From: Streptomyces sp. NBC_00775
GTDB taxonomy: Bacteria; Actinomycetota; Actinomycetes; Streptomycetales; Streptomycetaceae
NCBI RefSeq assembly: GCF_036347135.1
Contig: NZ_CP108938.1
Span: forward strand, 2,232,001-2,296,000
Direction of reading: 5' to 3'
DNA: 64,000 nucleotides
The notes under the pieces are model-generated. The model did no database searches, was not told where the DNA came from, and was given only the letters and a program-made list of their open reading frames with translations. The translations under genes and the position numbers were made by a program. Each line of letters begins with the position of its first letter. The first letter of the stretch is position 1. Positions 8,295-16,403 of the stretch are shown here, piece after piece.

Positions 8295-8751
8295 GGCGTT
8301 GTTCTCTGGCTGCGGGTGGGTGAGGGTTGGGGTGGGGGTGAGGGTGGGCTGAGCTTGTCTATTTGCCCGCGGGTGGGTGGGGGCTGGTCGCGCAGTTCCC
8401 CGCGCCCCTAAAAACCCGGGGCGGGCCGGACACTTTCAGGGGCGCGGGGAACTGCGCGAGCAACCCCCACCCACCCGCAGCCAAAGAACAAGCCGAGGGT
8501 CTGGGGGCGCGGGGAACTGCGCGACCAGCCCCCACCCACCCACAGCCAAAGAACAAGCCGAGGGTCTGGGGGCGCGGGGAACTGCGCGACCAGCCCCCAC
8601 GCACCCGCAGCCGACGAACAAGCCGGGGGTCGCGGGGCGCAGCCCCGAGCCCTCAGGGGCGCGGGGAACTGCGCGAGCAACCCCCACCCACCCGCAGCCA
8701 AAGAACAAGCCGGGGCTCGGGGCGCAGCCCCCAGAAAGCCCCTGCCCAGGC
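8295..8751. other. 457-bp intergenic region filled by repeats
   Basis: No gene is credible between the Ada-AlkA start and the rsgA stop. The first 70 bases are a purine-rich leader region of the repair gene. The rest is almost wholly repeat copies and their connectors. All six frames are open over long stretches because of the repeats and GC content; the repetitive peptides they would encode are artefacts. Confidence 0.8.
8367..8699. repeat. Array of five copies of a GC-rich intergenic repeat (one inverted)
   Basis: The core is GGGGCGCGGGGAACTGCGCG followed by a C-rich half ending in CACCCGCAGCC, about 44 bases. One inverted copy lies at 8367-8410 and direct copies at about 8439-8482, 8503-8547, 8568-8612 and 8656-8699. 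Direct copies 2 to 4 have a 64-65-base period, with a shared connector (AAGAACAAGCCG) between core units. The inverted and first direct copies can form a hairpin with arms of about 40 bases. A sixth copy is at 32676-32719, so this is a dispersed family and not a local duplication only. Confidence 0.85.
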
Positions 8752-9861
8752 CTAGTGCCAACGACCCCGCTTGGCCTCCATCGCGGCCCGCCCCTCCGCC
8801 CCCTTCCGCTTCCAGTCCCGTCGGATCTCGGCCCGCACTCGCGCATCGGTCTTGGCAACGATCCGCTGGTTCTCCCGCAGCAGCTTGCGGTAACTCTCCA
8901 GACGGCGTTCCGGAAGCACACCGGACTCGAGGGCGCCGATCACCGCACAGCCGGGCTCCGCGACATGCGCGCAGTCGTGGAAGCGGCAATCGGCGGCAAG
9001 CTCCTCGATCTCGGCGAAGACCTGCCCGACCCCGGTCTCGGCATCCCAGAGACCGACACCGCGCAGCCCCGGCGTGTCGATGAGGACACCGCCGCCCGGC
9101 AGGGCGAGGAGGTTGCGGGTGGTCGTGGTGTGCCGCCCCTTGCCGTCCATGTCGCGCGTGGCCTGCACATCCATGACGTCCTCACCGAGCAGCGCGTTGG
9201 CGAGGGTGGACTTGCCGGCCCCGGACTGACCGAGGAGCACGGACGTACCCCCGGCGAGGACGGCCTCAAGGACATCAAGGCCCTCCCCGGTCGTGGAGCT
9301 GACCGGCAGCACCGCCACACCCGGCGCCGTCGTCTCGACGTCCTCGACGAGATACCCGAGCGTCACCGCGTCCGGCACGAGGTCGGCCTTGCTGAGCACG
9401 ACCACCGGCTGCGCACCGGACTCCCAGGCCAGGGCGAGGAAGCGTTCGATACGGCCGAGGTCGAGCTCCACGGCGAGCGACACCGCCACGACCGCGTAGT
9501 CGACGTTGGCGGCGAGGATCTGCCCCTCGGACCGCTTGGAGGAGGTGGAGCGCACGAAGGCGGTACGGCGCGGCAGATACGTACGTACATAGCGCGGGTT
9601 GCCCGCGGGTTCGACGGCGACCCAGTCACCGGTGCACACGACCCGCAATGGATCGTGCGGCGTCACGAACGCGGTGTCCGCACGCACGACCCCGTCGGCG
9701 GTGACCACGTCGCACTGACCGCGGTCGACCCGGATCACGCGGCCGGCGATCAGCCCTTCGGAGGCGTACGGGGCGAACTCGTCCGCCCATGCGTCGTCCC
9801 AGCCATAGGGAGTGAGCGCGGAAGAGACGGAAAGGGCAGAAGAGGCAGAGCTGGAAGTCAA
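8752..9861 (-). CDS. rsgA: Ribosome small-subunit-dependent GTPase A
   Basis: Circularly permuted GTPase of 369 residues that helps late 30S subunit maturation and is activated by the ribosome. An N-terminal OB-like domain (about 35-100) is followed by the G4 motif SKAD at 157-160, which comes before the P-loop GQSGAGKS at 211-218. That order is diagnostic of the YjeQ/RsgA family. G3 is DTPGLRGVG. The C-terminal zinc knuckle is CRFHDCAHVAEPGC. The start is TTG at 9861 with AAGGG just upstream; AAGGG is part of an inverted repeat that includes the start codon. A possible leader peptide gene lies 60 bases upstream on the same strand. Confidence 0.92.
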   Translation of the reverse strand: MTSSSASSALSVSSALTPYGWDDAWADEFAPYASEGLIAGRVIRVDRGQCDVVTADGVVRADTAFVTPHDPLRVVCTGDWVAVEPAGNPRYVRTYLPRRTAFVRSTSSKRSEGQILAANVDYAVVAVSLAVELDLGRIERFLALAWESGAQPVVVLSKADLVPDAVTLGYLVEDVETTAPGVAVLPVSSTTGEGLDVLEAVLAGGTSVLLGQSGAGKSTLANALLGEDVMDVQATRDMDGKGRHTTTTRNLLALPGGGVLIDTPGLRGVGLWDAETGVGQVFAEIEELAADCRFHDCAHVAEPGCAVIGALESGVLPERRLESYRKLLRENQRIVAKTDARVRAEIRRDWKRKGAEGRAAMEAKRGRWH

Positions 9862-9872
9862 GGGAGACCCTT
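9860..9872 (-). promoter_or_regulatory. Inverted repeat covering the rsgA Shine-Dalgarno and start codon
   Basis: On the coding strand, AAGGG and CCCTT are separated by three bases. The first arm is the likely ribosome binding site and the second runs into the TTG start. A short stem of this kind could limit rsgA initiation. A second stem (GCGC arms around a CGAA loop) lies about 30 bases upstream at roughly 9895-9908. The function is inferred. Confidence 0.4.
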
Positions 9873-9921
9873 CACAAGGGCGGCCCCGGCACGCGCGCTT
9901 CGGCGCGTAGGAAGAGGAAGG

Positions 9922-9993
9922 TCAGCCGGCGGCCACGGAGGTGGACTTGATGAACTTCGGAATGCGGGCAGCGCCCATCACAGAGACAGTCAT
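9922..9993 (-). CDS. Putative 23-residue leader peptide upstream of rsgA
   Basis: A short frame encodes a 23-residue peptide: M-T-V-S-V-M-G-A-A-R at the start, then IPKFIKSTSVAAG and TGA. On the coding strand, AAAGGGAGG lies about 10 bases before the ATG (7 before an alternative GTG one codon earlier), a much better ribosome binding site than that of rsgA itself. The stop is 60 bases before the rsgA start, and two small stems lie between. This layout suggests a translated leader or a free small protein. I do not recognise the peptide; conservation across Streptomyces rsgA loci would decide. Confidence 0.45.
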   Translation of the reverse strand: MTVSVMGAARIPKFIKSTSVAAG

Positions 9994-10093
9994 CACCGTC
10001 ACACCTCCCTTTCCTCACTCGGCAGACAGCGGCGGCCATCGCCGCCGTGCGAACGACACCCAAGATAAAGACATCCGGACCGGGGTGCCACCG

Positions 10094-10125
10094 AATTACC
10101 GTGCTCCCCAATTACCGTGCTCCCC
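10094..10125. repeat. Perfect 16-bp tandem duplication upstream of the rsgA leader
   Basis: AATTACCGTGCTCCCC occurs twice head to tail at 10094-10109 and 10110-10125, in the 187-base gap between the LacI stop and the leader ORF. It is AT-rich relative to its surroundings. It could be a duplicated operator or promoter element for the leftward rsgA unit. Confidence 0.7.
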
Positions 10126-10180
10126 CCACCTCTTGTCGCGGGCCTCCCTCAAGTCGCCCCGCCCTGCTTCCCCATCGACT

Positions 10181-11197
10181 TCAACGCCCGTACGGCGCGT
10201 GGGGCCCCGGGATCTCTCCCGACCCTCGCGGGATCAGTTCGGTGGGCATGACGACGGTGCGGGGCGGGGACGTGTCCCCGTGGATGCGGGCGAACAGGAG
10301 ATGAGCGGCGCTCGTCGCGAGCGCGACCGGGTCCTGGGCGATGACGGTGACCGGCGGAGTCAGCTGCGCGGCCAGGGCGAAGTCGTCGAAGCTGAGAAAC
10401 GCGATGTCGGGGGGCAGGACGGCCAGCACCCCGAACGCGAGGACTTCGTTGCCGGCCAGTACCGCCGTGGGGGGCTCGGGCGAGGAGAGGATCTCGGTGA
10501 CGGCCTGCGCGGCTTCCGGGCCCGACCTCAGTCCGTGCCGGACGATCGCCGGGTCGGCGTCGATGCCCTCGGCCTCCAGCGCTGCCCGATAGCCCCGGTG
10601 GCGTTCGCCGAAGGTCCAGATCTCCGGCTTGTCTCCGACGTAGGCGATGCGGCGGTGGCCGTGCGCGATCAGGTGGTGGACGGCCTCCTTCACCGCGCCG
10701 AAGTTGTCCACCACCACGGCGTCCGCGTCCAGGCCGGGTGCCGCCCTGTCCACGCACACGATCTTGGTTCCCTGCGCCTGGGCCGAGCGCAGGAAGCGGT
10801 GGCTGCCCGCGGCCGGGATGAGGATCAGTCCGTCGACGCGGCGAGCGGTGAAGGTCTCGATGACCTCCTGTTCCCGGCGGACGTCGGCACGGCTGGAGCC
10901 GATGAGCACCATGCTGCCGCGCTGGCGGGCGACGTCCTCGGCGGCCGACGCGACGGCGGCCATGAAGGGGTCGGCGACGTTGTCGACCATCAGCCCGATG
11001 GTCTGGCTCAACTGATCGGTGCGGCGCAGTTGTCGGGCCACGTCGTCGCGCTGGTAGCCCAGCTTGCGGACCGCGGCCTCGACTCGCGCGGCGGTCGGAG
11101 GCGCCACACCCGCATCGCCGTTGACGACCCGGGACACCGTCATCACGCTGACGCCCGCTTCCGCGGCTACGTCTTTCATCCTGGGCCGCGTGGCCAC
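10181..11197 (-). CDS. LacI-family transcriptional regulator
   Basis: Sugar-responsive repressor of 338 residues. The LacI HTH is at residues 6-30 (MKDVAAEAGVSVMTVSRVVNG), followed by the hinge helix region (VARQLRRTDQLSQTIGLMV) and a periplasmic-binding-like core with DGLILIP and AGNEVLAFG. It is divergent from a sugar ABC importer whose ATPase gene starts 150 bases away, so the importer operon is the likely target, with a sugar as inducer. A LacI-type site (TGTTAACGATACCA) lies in front of the ATPase gene. The ligand cannot be assigned. Confidence 0.88.
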   Translation of the reverse strand: MATRPRMKDVAAEAGVSVMTVSRVVNGDAGVAPPTAARVEAAVRKLGYQRDDVARQLRRTDQLSQTIGLMVDNVADPFMAAVASAAEDVARQRGSMVLIGSSRADVRREQEVIETFTARRVDGLILIPAAGSHRFLRSAQAQGTKIVCVDRAAPGLDADAVVVDNFGAVKEAVHHLIAHGHRRIAYVGDKPEIWTFGERHRGYRAALEAEGIDADPAIVRHGLRSGPEAAQAVTEILSSPEPPTAVLAGNEVLAFGVLAVLPPDIAFLSFDDFALAAQLTPPVTVIAQDPVALATSAAHLLFARIHGDTSPPRTVVMPTELIPRGSGEIPGPHAPYGR

Positions 11198-11318
11198 GCC
11201 GCGTCCTCCCAGATCTCAGCCGGTGCGACCGGGAGTGACGCACCGAAGGTGTCCGCACAACTTCCCGTTCGTACCCGACCCTTGACGCCCACCCACGGGC
11301 CTCCCAGAATCGACGAGC

Positions 11319-11332
11319 TGTTAACGATACCA
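11319..11332 (+). promoter_or_regulatory. Candidate LacI-family operator
   Basis: TGTTAACGATACCA is a near-palindrome around a central CG, the usual form of LacI/GalR operators. It lies 15 bases before the ABC ATPase start and within the divergent promoter region of the LacI gene. The assignment is by motif only. Confidence 0.5.
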
Positions 11333-11347
11333 ACCCGAAGGCACCAC

Positions 11348-12232
11348 ATGGCCTCTGCAAGGGAACCACTTCTCACGGCACACGGCGTGGTCAAGCGTTT
11401 CGGCCATGTCCAGGCGCTCCAGGGCGCCGATTTCACGGCGTACCCCGGAGAGGTCGTAGCGCTGATCGGCGACAACGGCGCCGGCAAGTCGACTTTGGTG
11501 AACGTCCTTTCGGGCGTGATCACCCCTGACGACGGCGAAGTCCGCCTGGACGGGGCGCCGGTCCGGTTCAGCGGGCCAATGGAGGCGCAGCGCCACGGCG
11601 TTGAGACCGTCTACCAGGATCTTTCACTGGCGCCCGATCTGGACGCGGCGGCCAATCTGTACCTCGGCAGGGAACTTGTCCGCGGTGGCCTCCTCGGCCG
11701 TCTGGGCGTCCTCGACCGACCCGCGATGCGACGGCGGGCGGTCAAGGCGTTCGCCGAACTCAGCGTCGAACTCAAGGACGTGACGGCAGCTGTGACAACG
11801 TTGTCGGGAGGTCAGCGTCAGTCCGTGGCCGTGGCGCGCGCGGTCGCGTTCGCCAACAAGGTCATCTTCATGGACGAGCCGACCGCCGCTCTGGGTGTCG
11901 TGCAGCGCGCCCGCGTCCTGGAGACCGTGCGGAGGGTCGCCGACCAGGGCATCTGCGTGGTGCTGATCAGCCACAACATGCCCGAGGTGCTGTCGGTGGC
12001 GGACCGGGTCGAGGTGCTGCGGCTGGGCCGACGGGTCGCCTCGTTCACCGCGGCCGACACCACGATCGAGGAACTCGTCGGGGCCATGACCGGATCACTG
12101 GACGGCACCGCGCCGACGAACGGAGCCCTCGGCCCTGCCAGCCCTGCCGGCCCGGCAGGCCCAGCCGGTGCGACGGAATCGACGGAATCGACGGAATCGA
12201 CGGAGCCTACGGAATCGGAGGACGGGCGATGA
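11348..12232 (+). CDS. Sugar ABC importer ATP-binding protein
   Basis: ATPase of 294 residues for a ribose/xylose-type (CUT2) importer, with a single nucleotide-binding domain. Walker A is GDNGAGKST at 41-49, the signature is LSGGQRQ and Walker B is VIFMDEP, followed by an ISHNMPEV switch region. The last 45 residues are a non-conserved tail of PAG triplets and then EST triplets, encoded by a 9-base DNA repeat (12172-12216). GAAGG precedes the ATG at 11348. The stop overlaps the permease start as ATGA, so the two are translationally coupled. RbsA-type partners usually have two ATPase domains; this one has one, as in Frc-type systems. Confidence 0.88.
   Translation: MASAREPLLTAHGVVKRFGHVQALQGADFTAYPGEVVALIGDNGAGKSTLVNVLSGVITPDDGEVRLDGAPVRFSGPMEAQRHGVETVYQDLSLAPDLDAAANLYLGRELVRGGLLGRLGVLDRPAMRRRAVKAFAELSVELKDVTAAVTTLSGGQRQSVAVARAVAFANKVIFMDEPTAALGVVQRARVLETVRRVADQGICVVLISHNMPEVLSVADRVEVLRLGRRVASFTAADTTIEELVGAMTGSLDGTAPTNGALGPASPAGPAGPAGATESTESTESTEPTESEDGR
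12172..12216 (+). repeat. 9-bp tandem repeat in the ABC ATPase C-terminal tail
   Basis: Five units of GACGGAATC-type sequence (three exact, two with 2-3 changes) encode the repeated EST tripeptide tail. Being a multiple of three, copy-number change would lengthen or shorten the tail without a frameshift. Confidence 0.75.
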
Positions 12233-13290
12233 CCGCCGACAGCCAGGACATCCAGTCGGCCGCGCCGGCGCGGGATCCGCACCGATCCGCCAACGGAAAG
12301 ATCGCCGTACCCCCTTGGCTGCGCCGGGCGGCCTCGATCAGTGAACTGTGGACTTTCCTGATCCTCGTGGCGCTGGTCGCGTTCTTCACCATCGCCGCTC
12401 CCGGCAAGTTCTTCACCACGTACAACCTCACGCAGATCGCCGTCAACGCGGCCATCTACGTGGTTCTCGGTGTCGGCATGACGTACGTGATCATCACCGC
12501 GGGCATCGACCTGTCGATCGGCTCGGTCCTGGTCCTGGCCGCGGTGGCCGCGGGCGAATACAACGTCCACCACGGCGGGCCCACCGCCGGCTGGGGCACG
12601 GTCGCGGTCTGTGTCCTGATCGCTCTTGCCGTCGGCACCGCGTGGGGCGCGTTGCAGGGAGCGGTGGTGGCGACCGGGAAGGTGCCCCCGCTGATCGTGA
12701 CGCTCGGCGGTCTGGGCGCGGCGCTGGGGCTGGCCGAACTCGCCACCGGCGGCCAGGATCCGGCTGGTGCGTCCGCCGCCCACCTGCAGAACAGCCTCGG
12801 CTTCGGCAAAGTGCTCGGCATCCCGTGGATGGTGATCCTCGCCGCGGTGGTCACCGCCCTGTTCGGCGCGCTCCTCGGCGGTACGAGGTTCGGCAACTAC
12901 ACCCTGGCCATCGGCTCCAACCCGACCGCCGTACGCCGCGCGGGCATCCCGGTGGGCCGGCACCTGATCAAGGTGTACGGGCTGATGGGCCTGCTGGCCG
13001 GACTGGGCGCGGTGATGTGGCTGGCCTCCTACGGCACGACATCCATCGCCGGGCACTCCACCGACAACCTGAAGGTGATCACCGCGGTGGTCCTCGGCGG
13101 TACCAGCCTGTTCGGCGGGCGCGGATCGGTGGTGGGCACCGTGATCGGCGTGTTCATCCCCGCCGTGCTCACCACCGGACTGATCGTCATCGGCGTCCAG
13201 CAGTACTGGCAGGACGTGGCGGTGGGCGTCGTGCTGGTCGCGGCCGTGTACATCGACCAGATGCGCAGGAGGACCCGAGAGCGCGCATGA
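12229..13290 (+). CDS. Sugar ABC importer permease (CUT2/RbsC-like)
   Basis: Integral membrane permease of 353 residues with about ten hydrophobic segments. Family landmarks are the first-helix FFTIAAPGKFFTTYNL, GAGID-like ITAGIDLSIGSVL, and the C-terminal GGTSLFGGRGSVVGTVIG loop that contacts the ATPase. It starts with ATGA overlap after the ATPase gene and ends in an ATGA context close to the binding-protein gene, so the three genes form one operon. It would import a monosaccharide; which one is not evident. Confidence 0.88.
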   Translation: MTADSQDIQSAAPARDPHRSANGKIAVPPWLRRAASISELWTFLILVALVAFFTIAAPGKFFTTYNLTQIAVNAAIYVVLGVGMTYVIITAGIDLSIGSVLVLAAVAAGEYNVHHGGPTAGWGTVAVCVLIALAVGTAWGALQGAVVATGKVPPLIVTLGGLGAALGLAELATGGQDPAGASAAHLQNSLGFGKVLGIPWMVILAAVVTALFGALLGGTRFGNYTLAIGSNPTAVRRAGIPVGRHLIKVYGLMGLLAGLGAVMWLASYGTTSIAGHSTDNLKVITAVVLGGTSLFGGRGSVVGTVIGVFIPAVLTTGLIVIGVQQYWQDVAVGVVLVAAVYIDQMRRRTRERA

Positions 13291-13358
13291 CCACCCCTGC
13301 CCTTCTCAACACCCCACGTGTGCCGAAACAGCAAGCCCACGCTAAGGAGAACACCGTT

Positions 13359-14360
13359 ATGCCGAGCATTCGCAGCAAGCGCAGGGTCCTGGTCGCCGCA
13401 GGTGCTGTACTGGCCCTCACCGGCGCCGCCGCATGCAGTTCGTCGAACGACAGCGGAAGTTCGGGGTCGGCCGGCGGTGCCGCCGGCAAGAAGGTCAGGC
13501 TGATCACCGGTGTGAAGAGCGATCCCTTCTACATCACCATGACCTGCGCCGCGCAGACCGAGGCCAAGGCCAAGGGCATGGACTTCACCGCCGACGGTTC
13601 CGCGCAGTGGGACGTGTCGGTGCAGCGTCCCCTCCTCGACTCCGTCGCGGCGGCCCGGCCCGACGGGCTGATGATCTCGCCGGTCGACACCGCCGCGCTC
13701 ACCCCGTCGCTCAAGCAGATCCAGTCGTCCGGGACCAAGGTCGCCCTGGTGGACACCACGGTCACCGACTCGTCGATCGGCATCACCCGCATCTCGTCCG
13801 ACAACGAGAAGGGCGGACGGGTGGCCGCCGACGCGCTGGCCAAGCTGATGAACGAGAAGGGCTCGGCCATCGTGATCAGCGTCAAGCCCGGCGTCTCCAC
13901 CACCGACGCCCGGATCAAGGGCTTCACCGAGGAGATGGCCAAGTACCCGAAGATCAAGCTGCTGCCCACCCTCTACGACAACGACCTGCCGGCCACCGCC
14001 GCCTCCCAGATCCAGTCGACGCTGGCGGCCCACCCCGACCTGGGGGGCGTCTTCGCGGGCAACACCAACACCGGCCAGGGCATCGCCACCGGCCTCAAGC
14101 AGGCCGGCAAGCAGGGCGCCGTGAAGGTCGCCGCCTTCGACGCCGAGCCCGACGAGATCGCCGCGCTCAAGGCGGGCACCCTCCAGGTCCTGGTCGCCCA
14201 GGATCCCGCGGCGATCGGCAAGGAGGCCGTCGACCAACTCGCCGCCGCCTTCGAGGGCAAGACCGTCAGCAAGTCGGTCGGCACCAACATGGTCGCCATC
14301 ACCAAGGCCAACATGAACCAACCGGCGGTCAGCAAGTACTTCTACAAGTCGGGCTGCTGA
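13359..14360 (+). CDS. Sugar ABC importer substrate-binding lipoprotein
   Basis: Periplasmic-binding-type protein of 333 residues (Peripla_BP_4 group). The signal peptide (KRRVLVAAGAVLALTG) ends at AAAC, a somewhat weak lipobox, then a Ser/Gly linker. The core has VRLITGVKSDPFYITM, DGLMISPVDTAAL, DARIKGF and VAAFDAEPDEI, as in ribose/xylose-binding proteins. The ATG at 13359 has AAGGAGA 9 bases upstream; a coupled in-frame start at 13287 would add 24 residues before the signal peptide and is less likely. A strong terminator follows, closing the operon. Confidence 0.88.
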   Translation: MPSIRSKRRVLVAAGAVLALTGAAACSSSNDSGSSGSAGGAAGKKVRLITGVKSDPFYITMTCAAQTEAKAKGMDFTADGSAQWDVSVQRPLLDSVAAARPDGLMISPVDTAALTPSLKQIQSSGTKVALVDTTVTDSSIGITRISSDNEKGGRVAADALAKLMNEKGSAIVISVKPGVSTTDARIKGFTEEMAKYPKIKLLPTLYDNDLPATAASQIQSTLAAHPDLGGVFAGNTNTGQGIATGLKQAGKQGAVKVAAFDAEPDEIAALKAGTLQVLVAQDPAAIGKEAVDQLAAAFEGKTVSKSVGTNMVAITKANMNQPAVSKYFYKSGC

Positions 14361-14389
14361 CCGGCACACAGCCTGACCGGCACACTGCG

Positions 14390-14435
14390 ACCGGGTGGAC
14401 CCCGCTCTTCCGCTCGTCGGGCGGGTCCACCCGGT
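14390..14435 (+). terminator. Terminator of the sugar ABC operon
   Basis: Arms ACCGGGTGGACCC (14390-14402) and the exact reverse complement (14423-14435) enclose a 20-base loop, 30 bases after the binding-protein stop. There is no clear U-tract, as is common in Streptomyces. Confidence 0.75.
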
Positions 14436-14654
14436 GTACGTCAGCGCCCTGAAGCCCCCGGCGCCTTCACCATCTGAACTGTCAACCCGTACGGCACGCA
14501 ACCTAAGTTCCCCGGTTGAACACTGTGAGTCGCTGCCGTGATTCTTGTCGACCCCTGAGACCCGGCACAGCATGAGGCGACTCATTCGCAGGCGGGCCCG
14601 CGCACAGCGCCGTGCACGCGAATCGTTCATCCCCTCTGCCGATCGGGAGACTCT

Positions 14655-16388
14655 GTGAGCTTGCGAGACGTCCAACCCCCCACCCCCGCCGCGACCGAGT
14701 GCGGCCGCCGCGGTTTCCTCGGCCGCACCGCCGGTGCCGCGGCCGGTGCCGCGCTGCTCGGCGGCCTGGAGACCGGCCCCGCGTCGGCCGCCTCCAACAG
14801 CTCTGACAGTTCAAGGAGTTCCGAGCGCGACGCCGACCGGCCGGTGCGTACGGAGTCCGGTCTGGTGACCGGCGCCCCGGCCGCCCTCGACGGCGTCACC
14901 GTCTACAAGGGCATCCCCTACGCCGCCACCACCGCCGGCGGCAATCGCTGGCGTCCGCCGCAGCCGGCCCCGTCCTGGAAGGGCGTCCGCAAGGCGGACA
15001 CCTGGGGCGCCGCCTGCCCTCAGCCCGTCACGGGCATAGCCGCCGACAAGGTGCCCGTGCTGAGCGAGGACTGCCTGAACCTCAACATCTGGACGGGCGC
15101 GGCCTCTTCGCGCGAGCGCCGTCCGGTCTTCGTCTGGATCTACGGCGGGCGCAACAGCGCCATGTGGGCCTCGCAACCGGTCTACGACGGCGCCAACCTG
15201 GCGGCCAAGGGCACGGTTGTCGTCACCTACAACCACCGCGTCGGCGCCTTCGGCAACCTCGCCCACCCGGGGCTGAGCGCGGAGTCCGGACACGGCGGCT
15301 CCGGCAACTGGGGTGTGCAGGACACCGTGGCGGTGCTGAAGTGGATCAAGCGGAACATCGCCGCGTTCGGCGGTGACCCGGACCGGGTGACGATCGGCGG
15401 CTGGTCGCACGGCTCGTCGTTCGTCAACATCCTCATGATCTCGCGGCTCGCCCGGGGTCTGTATCACCGGGCGCTCCTCGCGGCCGGGGTCCAGTACACC
15501 AAGGACCCGGCGCTCGGCCATGTGGCGGGCGGATACGCGCCGTTGGCCACTGCCGAGGCGAACGGCACCGCGTTCGCCGCGTACATGGGCGCCTCCTCGA
15601 CCGCCGGCCTGCGGGCGCTGACCGCGGACGAGATCGTCTCGAAGGTCTACGCGTCCGGCGCCCCGGCCGCCGGCACCACCTTCGGGAACGTCCTCGACGG
15701 TTACGTACTGCCGACGACGTACACGGCCGCGATGGTTTCCGGATCCGAGTACGACGTGCCGGTCCTCACCGGCAACAACAAGGACGAGAACGGCGCCTCG
15801 CCGACCCTCGCCATGACGGTCGCCCAGTTCCAGGCGTACGCCGCGTCCACGTTCGGCGACCGGGCGGCGGACTTCCTCGCGCTCTATCCGGCCGCCACCG
15901 ACGCGGAGGCGGCACAGCAGTACAACAACTACGCGCGGGACGAGGAACGCGTCTCCACGTTCCTGTGGGGCACGCAGTTCAAGGAGACCGCCGGCAACCG
16001 GAGCCCGGTCTACAACTACTGGTGGACGCACGTTCCCCCGGGCTCGGACACCACCAATCCGATCGAGCCCGCGAACGGCGCGGGCGCGTATCACGGTGCG
16101 GAGAAGTACTACCTCTTCGGCAACCTCTACGGCACTGACCGGCCGTGGACCGAGAAGGACTACGCGATCGCCGACACCACCTCGTCGTACGTGGCGAACT
16201 TCGCGGCCACCGGCAACCCCAACAGCCACGGCGGCCGCCCGTCCCTGCCCGGCTGGCCCGCGCTGCGCACGGCGAAGCCGCTGTCGATGGAGCTCGGCGA
16301 CAACTTCGCGCCCCTCCAGGCAGCGGACACCGACGCCAAGTACACCTTCCTGAAGGACTATCTGCGGTCGCAGACGACGGAGTACTGA
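14655..16388 (+). CDS. Exported type B carboxylesterase (Tat signal), divergent active site
   Basis: Secreted esterase of 577 residues. A Tat signal (RRGFLGR, then AGAAAGAALLGG) is followed by a PF00135 alpha/beta hydrolase fold: YKGIPYA, SEDCLNLNIW and NWGVQDTVAVLKWI. Family features are altered: the nucleophile elbow reads GWSHG (Ser251) where most members have GESAG, and the oxyanion HGGG loop is YGGRNS. The acid (KDENG region) and His (GAYHGAEKYYLFGN) blocks are recognisable. The start is GTG with GGGAGA upstream. It stands alone. It may still be a hydrolase with unusual specificity; substrate unknown. Confidence 0.8.
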   Translation: MSLRDVQPPTPAATECGRRGFLGRTAGAAAGAALLGGLETGPASAASNSSDSSRSSERDADRPVRTESGLVTGAPAALDGVTVYKGIPYAATTAGGNRWRPPQPAPSWKGVRKADTWGAACPQPVTGIAADKVPVLSEDCLNLNIWTGAASSRERRPVFVWIYGGRNSAMWASQPVYDGANLAAKGTVVVTYNHRVGAFGNLAHPGLSAESGHGGSGNWGVQDTVAVLKWIKRNIAAFGGDPDRVTIGGWSHGSSFVNILMISRLARGLYHRALLAAGVQYTKDPALGHVAGGYAPLATAEANGTAFAAYMGASSTAGLRALTADEIVSKVYASGAPAAGTTFGNVLDGYVLPTTYTAAMVSGSEYDVPVLTGNNKDENGASPTLAMTVAQFQAYAASTFGDRAADFLALYPAATDAEAAQQYNNYARDEERVSTFLWGTQFKETAGNRSPVYNYWWTHVPPGSDTTNPIEPANGAGAYHGAEKYYLFGNLYGTDRPWTEKDYAIADTTSSYVANFAATGNPNSHGGRPSLPGWPALRTAKPLSMELGDNFAPLQAADTDAKYTFLKDYLRSQTTEY

Positions 16389-16403
16389 CCGGCGGACGAC
16401 GGC

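Noticed and set aside
8439..8699. CRISPR-like array of regularly spaced repeats
   Set aside because: Units are 44 bases or longer with short, near-identical connectors in place of unique spacers; there is no cas gene, and a sixth copy lies 24 kb away. It is a dispersed intergenic repeat.
8377..10068. Long open frame with repeated Gly/Arg/Pro-rich peptide across the intergenic repeats and the opposite strand of rsgA
   Set aside because: The repetitive part is the DNA repeat array translated, and the rest is antisense to rsgA, which has a clear family assignment. No ribosome binding site or domain.
13287..13358. In-frame upstream start for the sugar-binding lipoprotein, coupled to the permease stop
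   Set aside because: It would put 24 polar residues before the signal peptide; the ATG at 13359 has AAGGAGA at good spacing.
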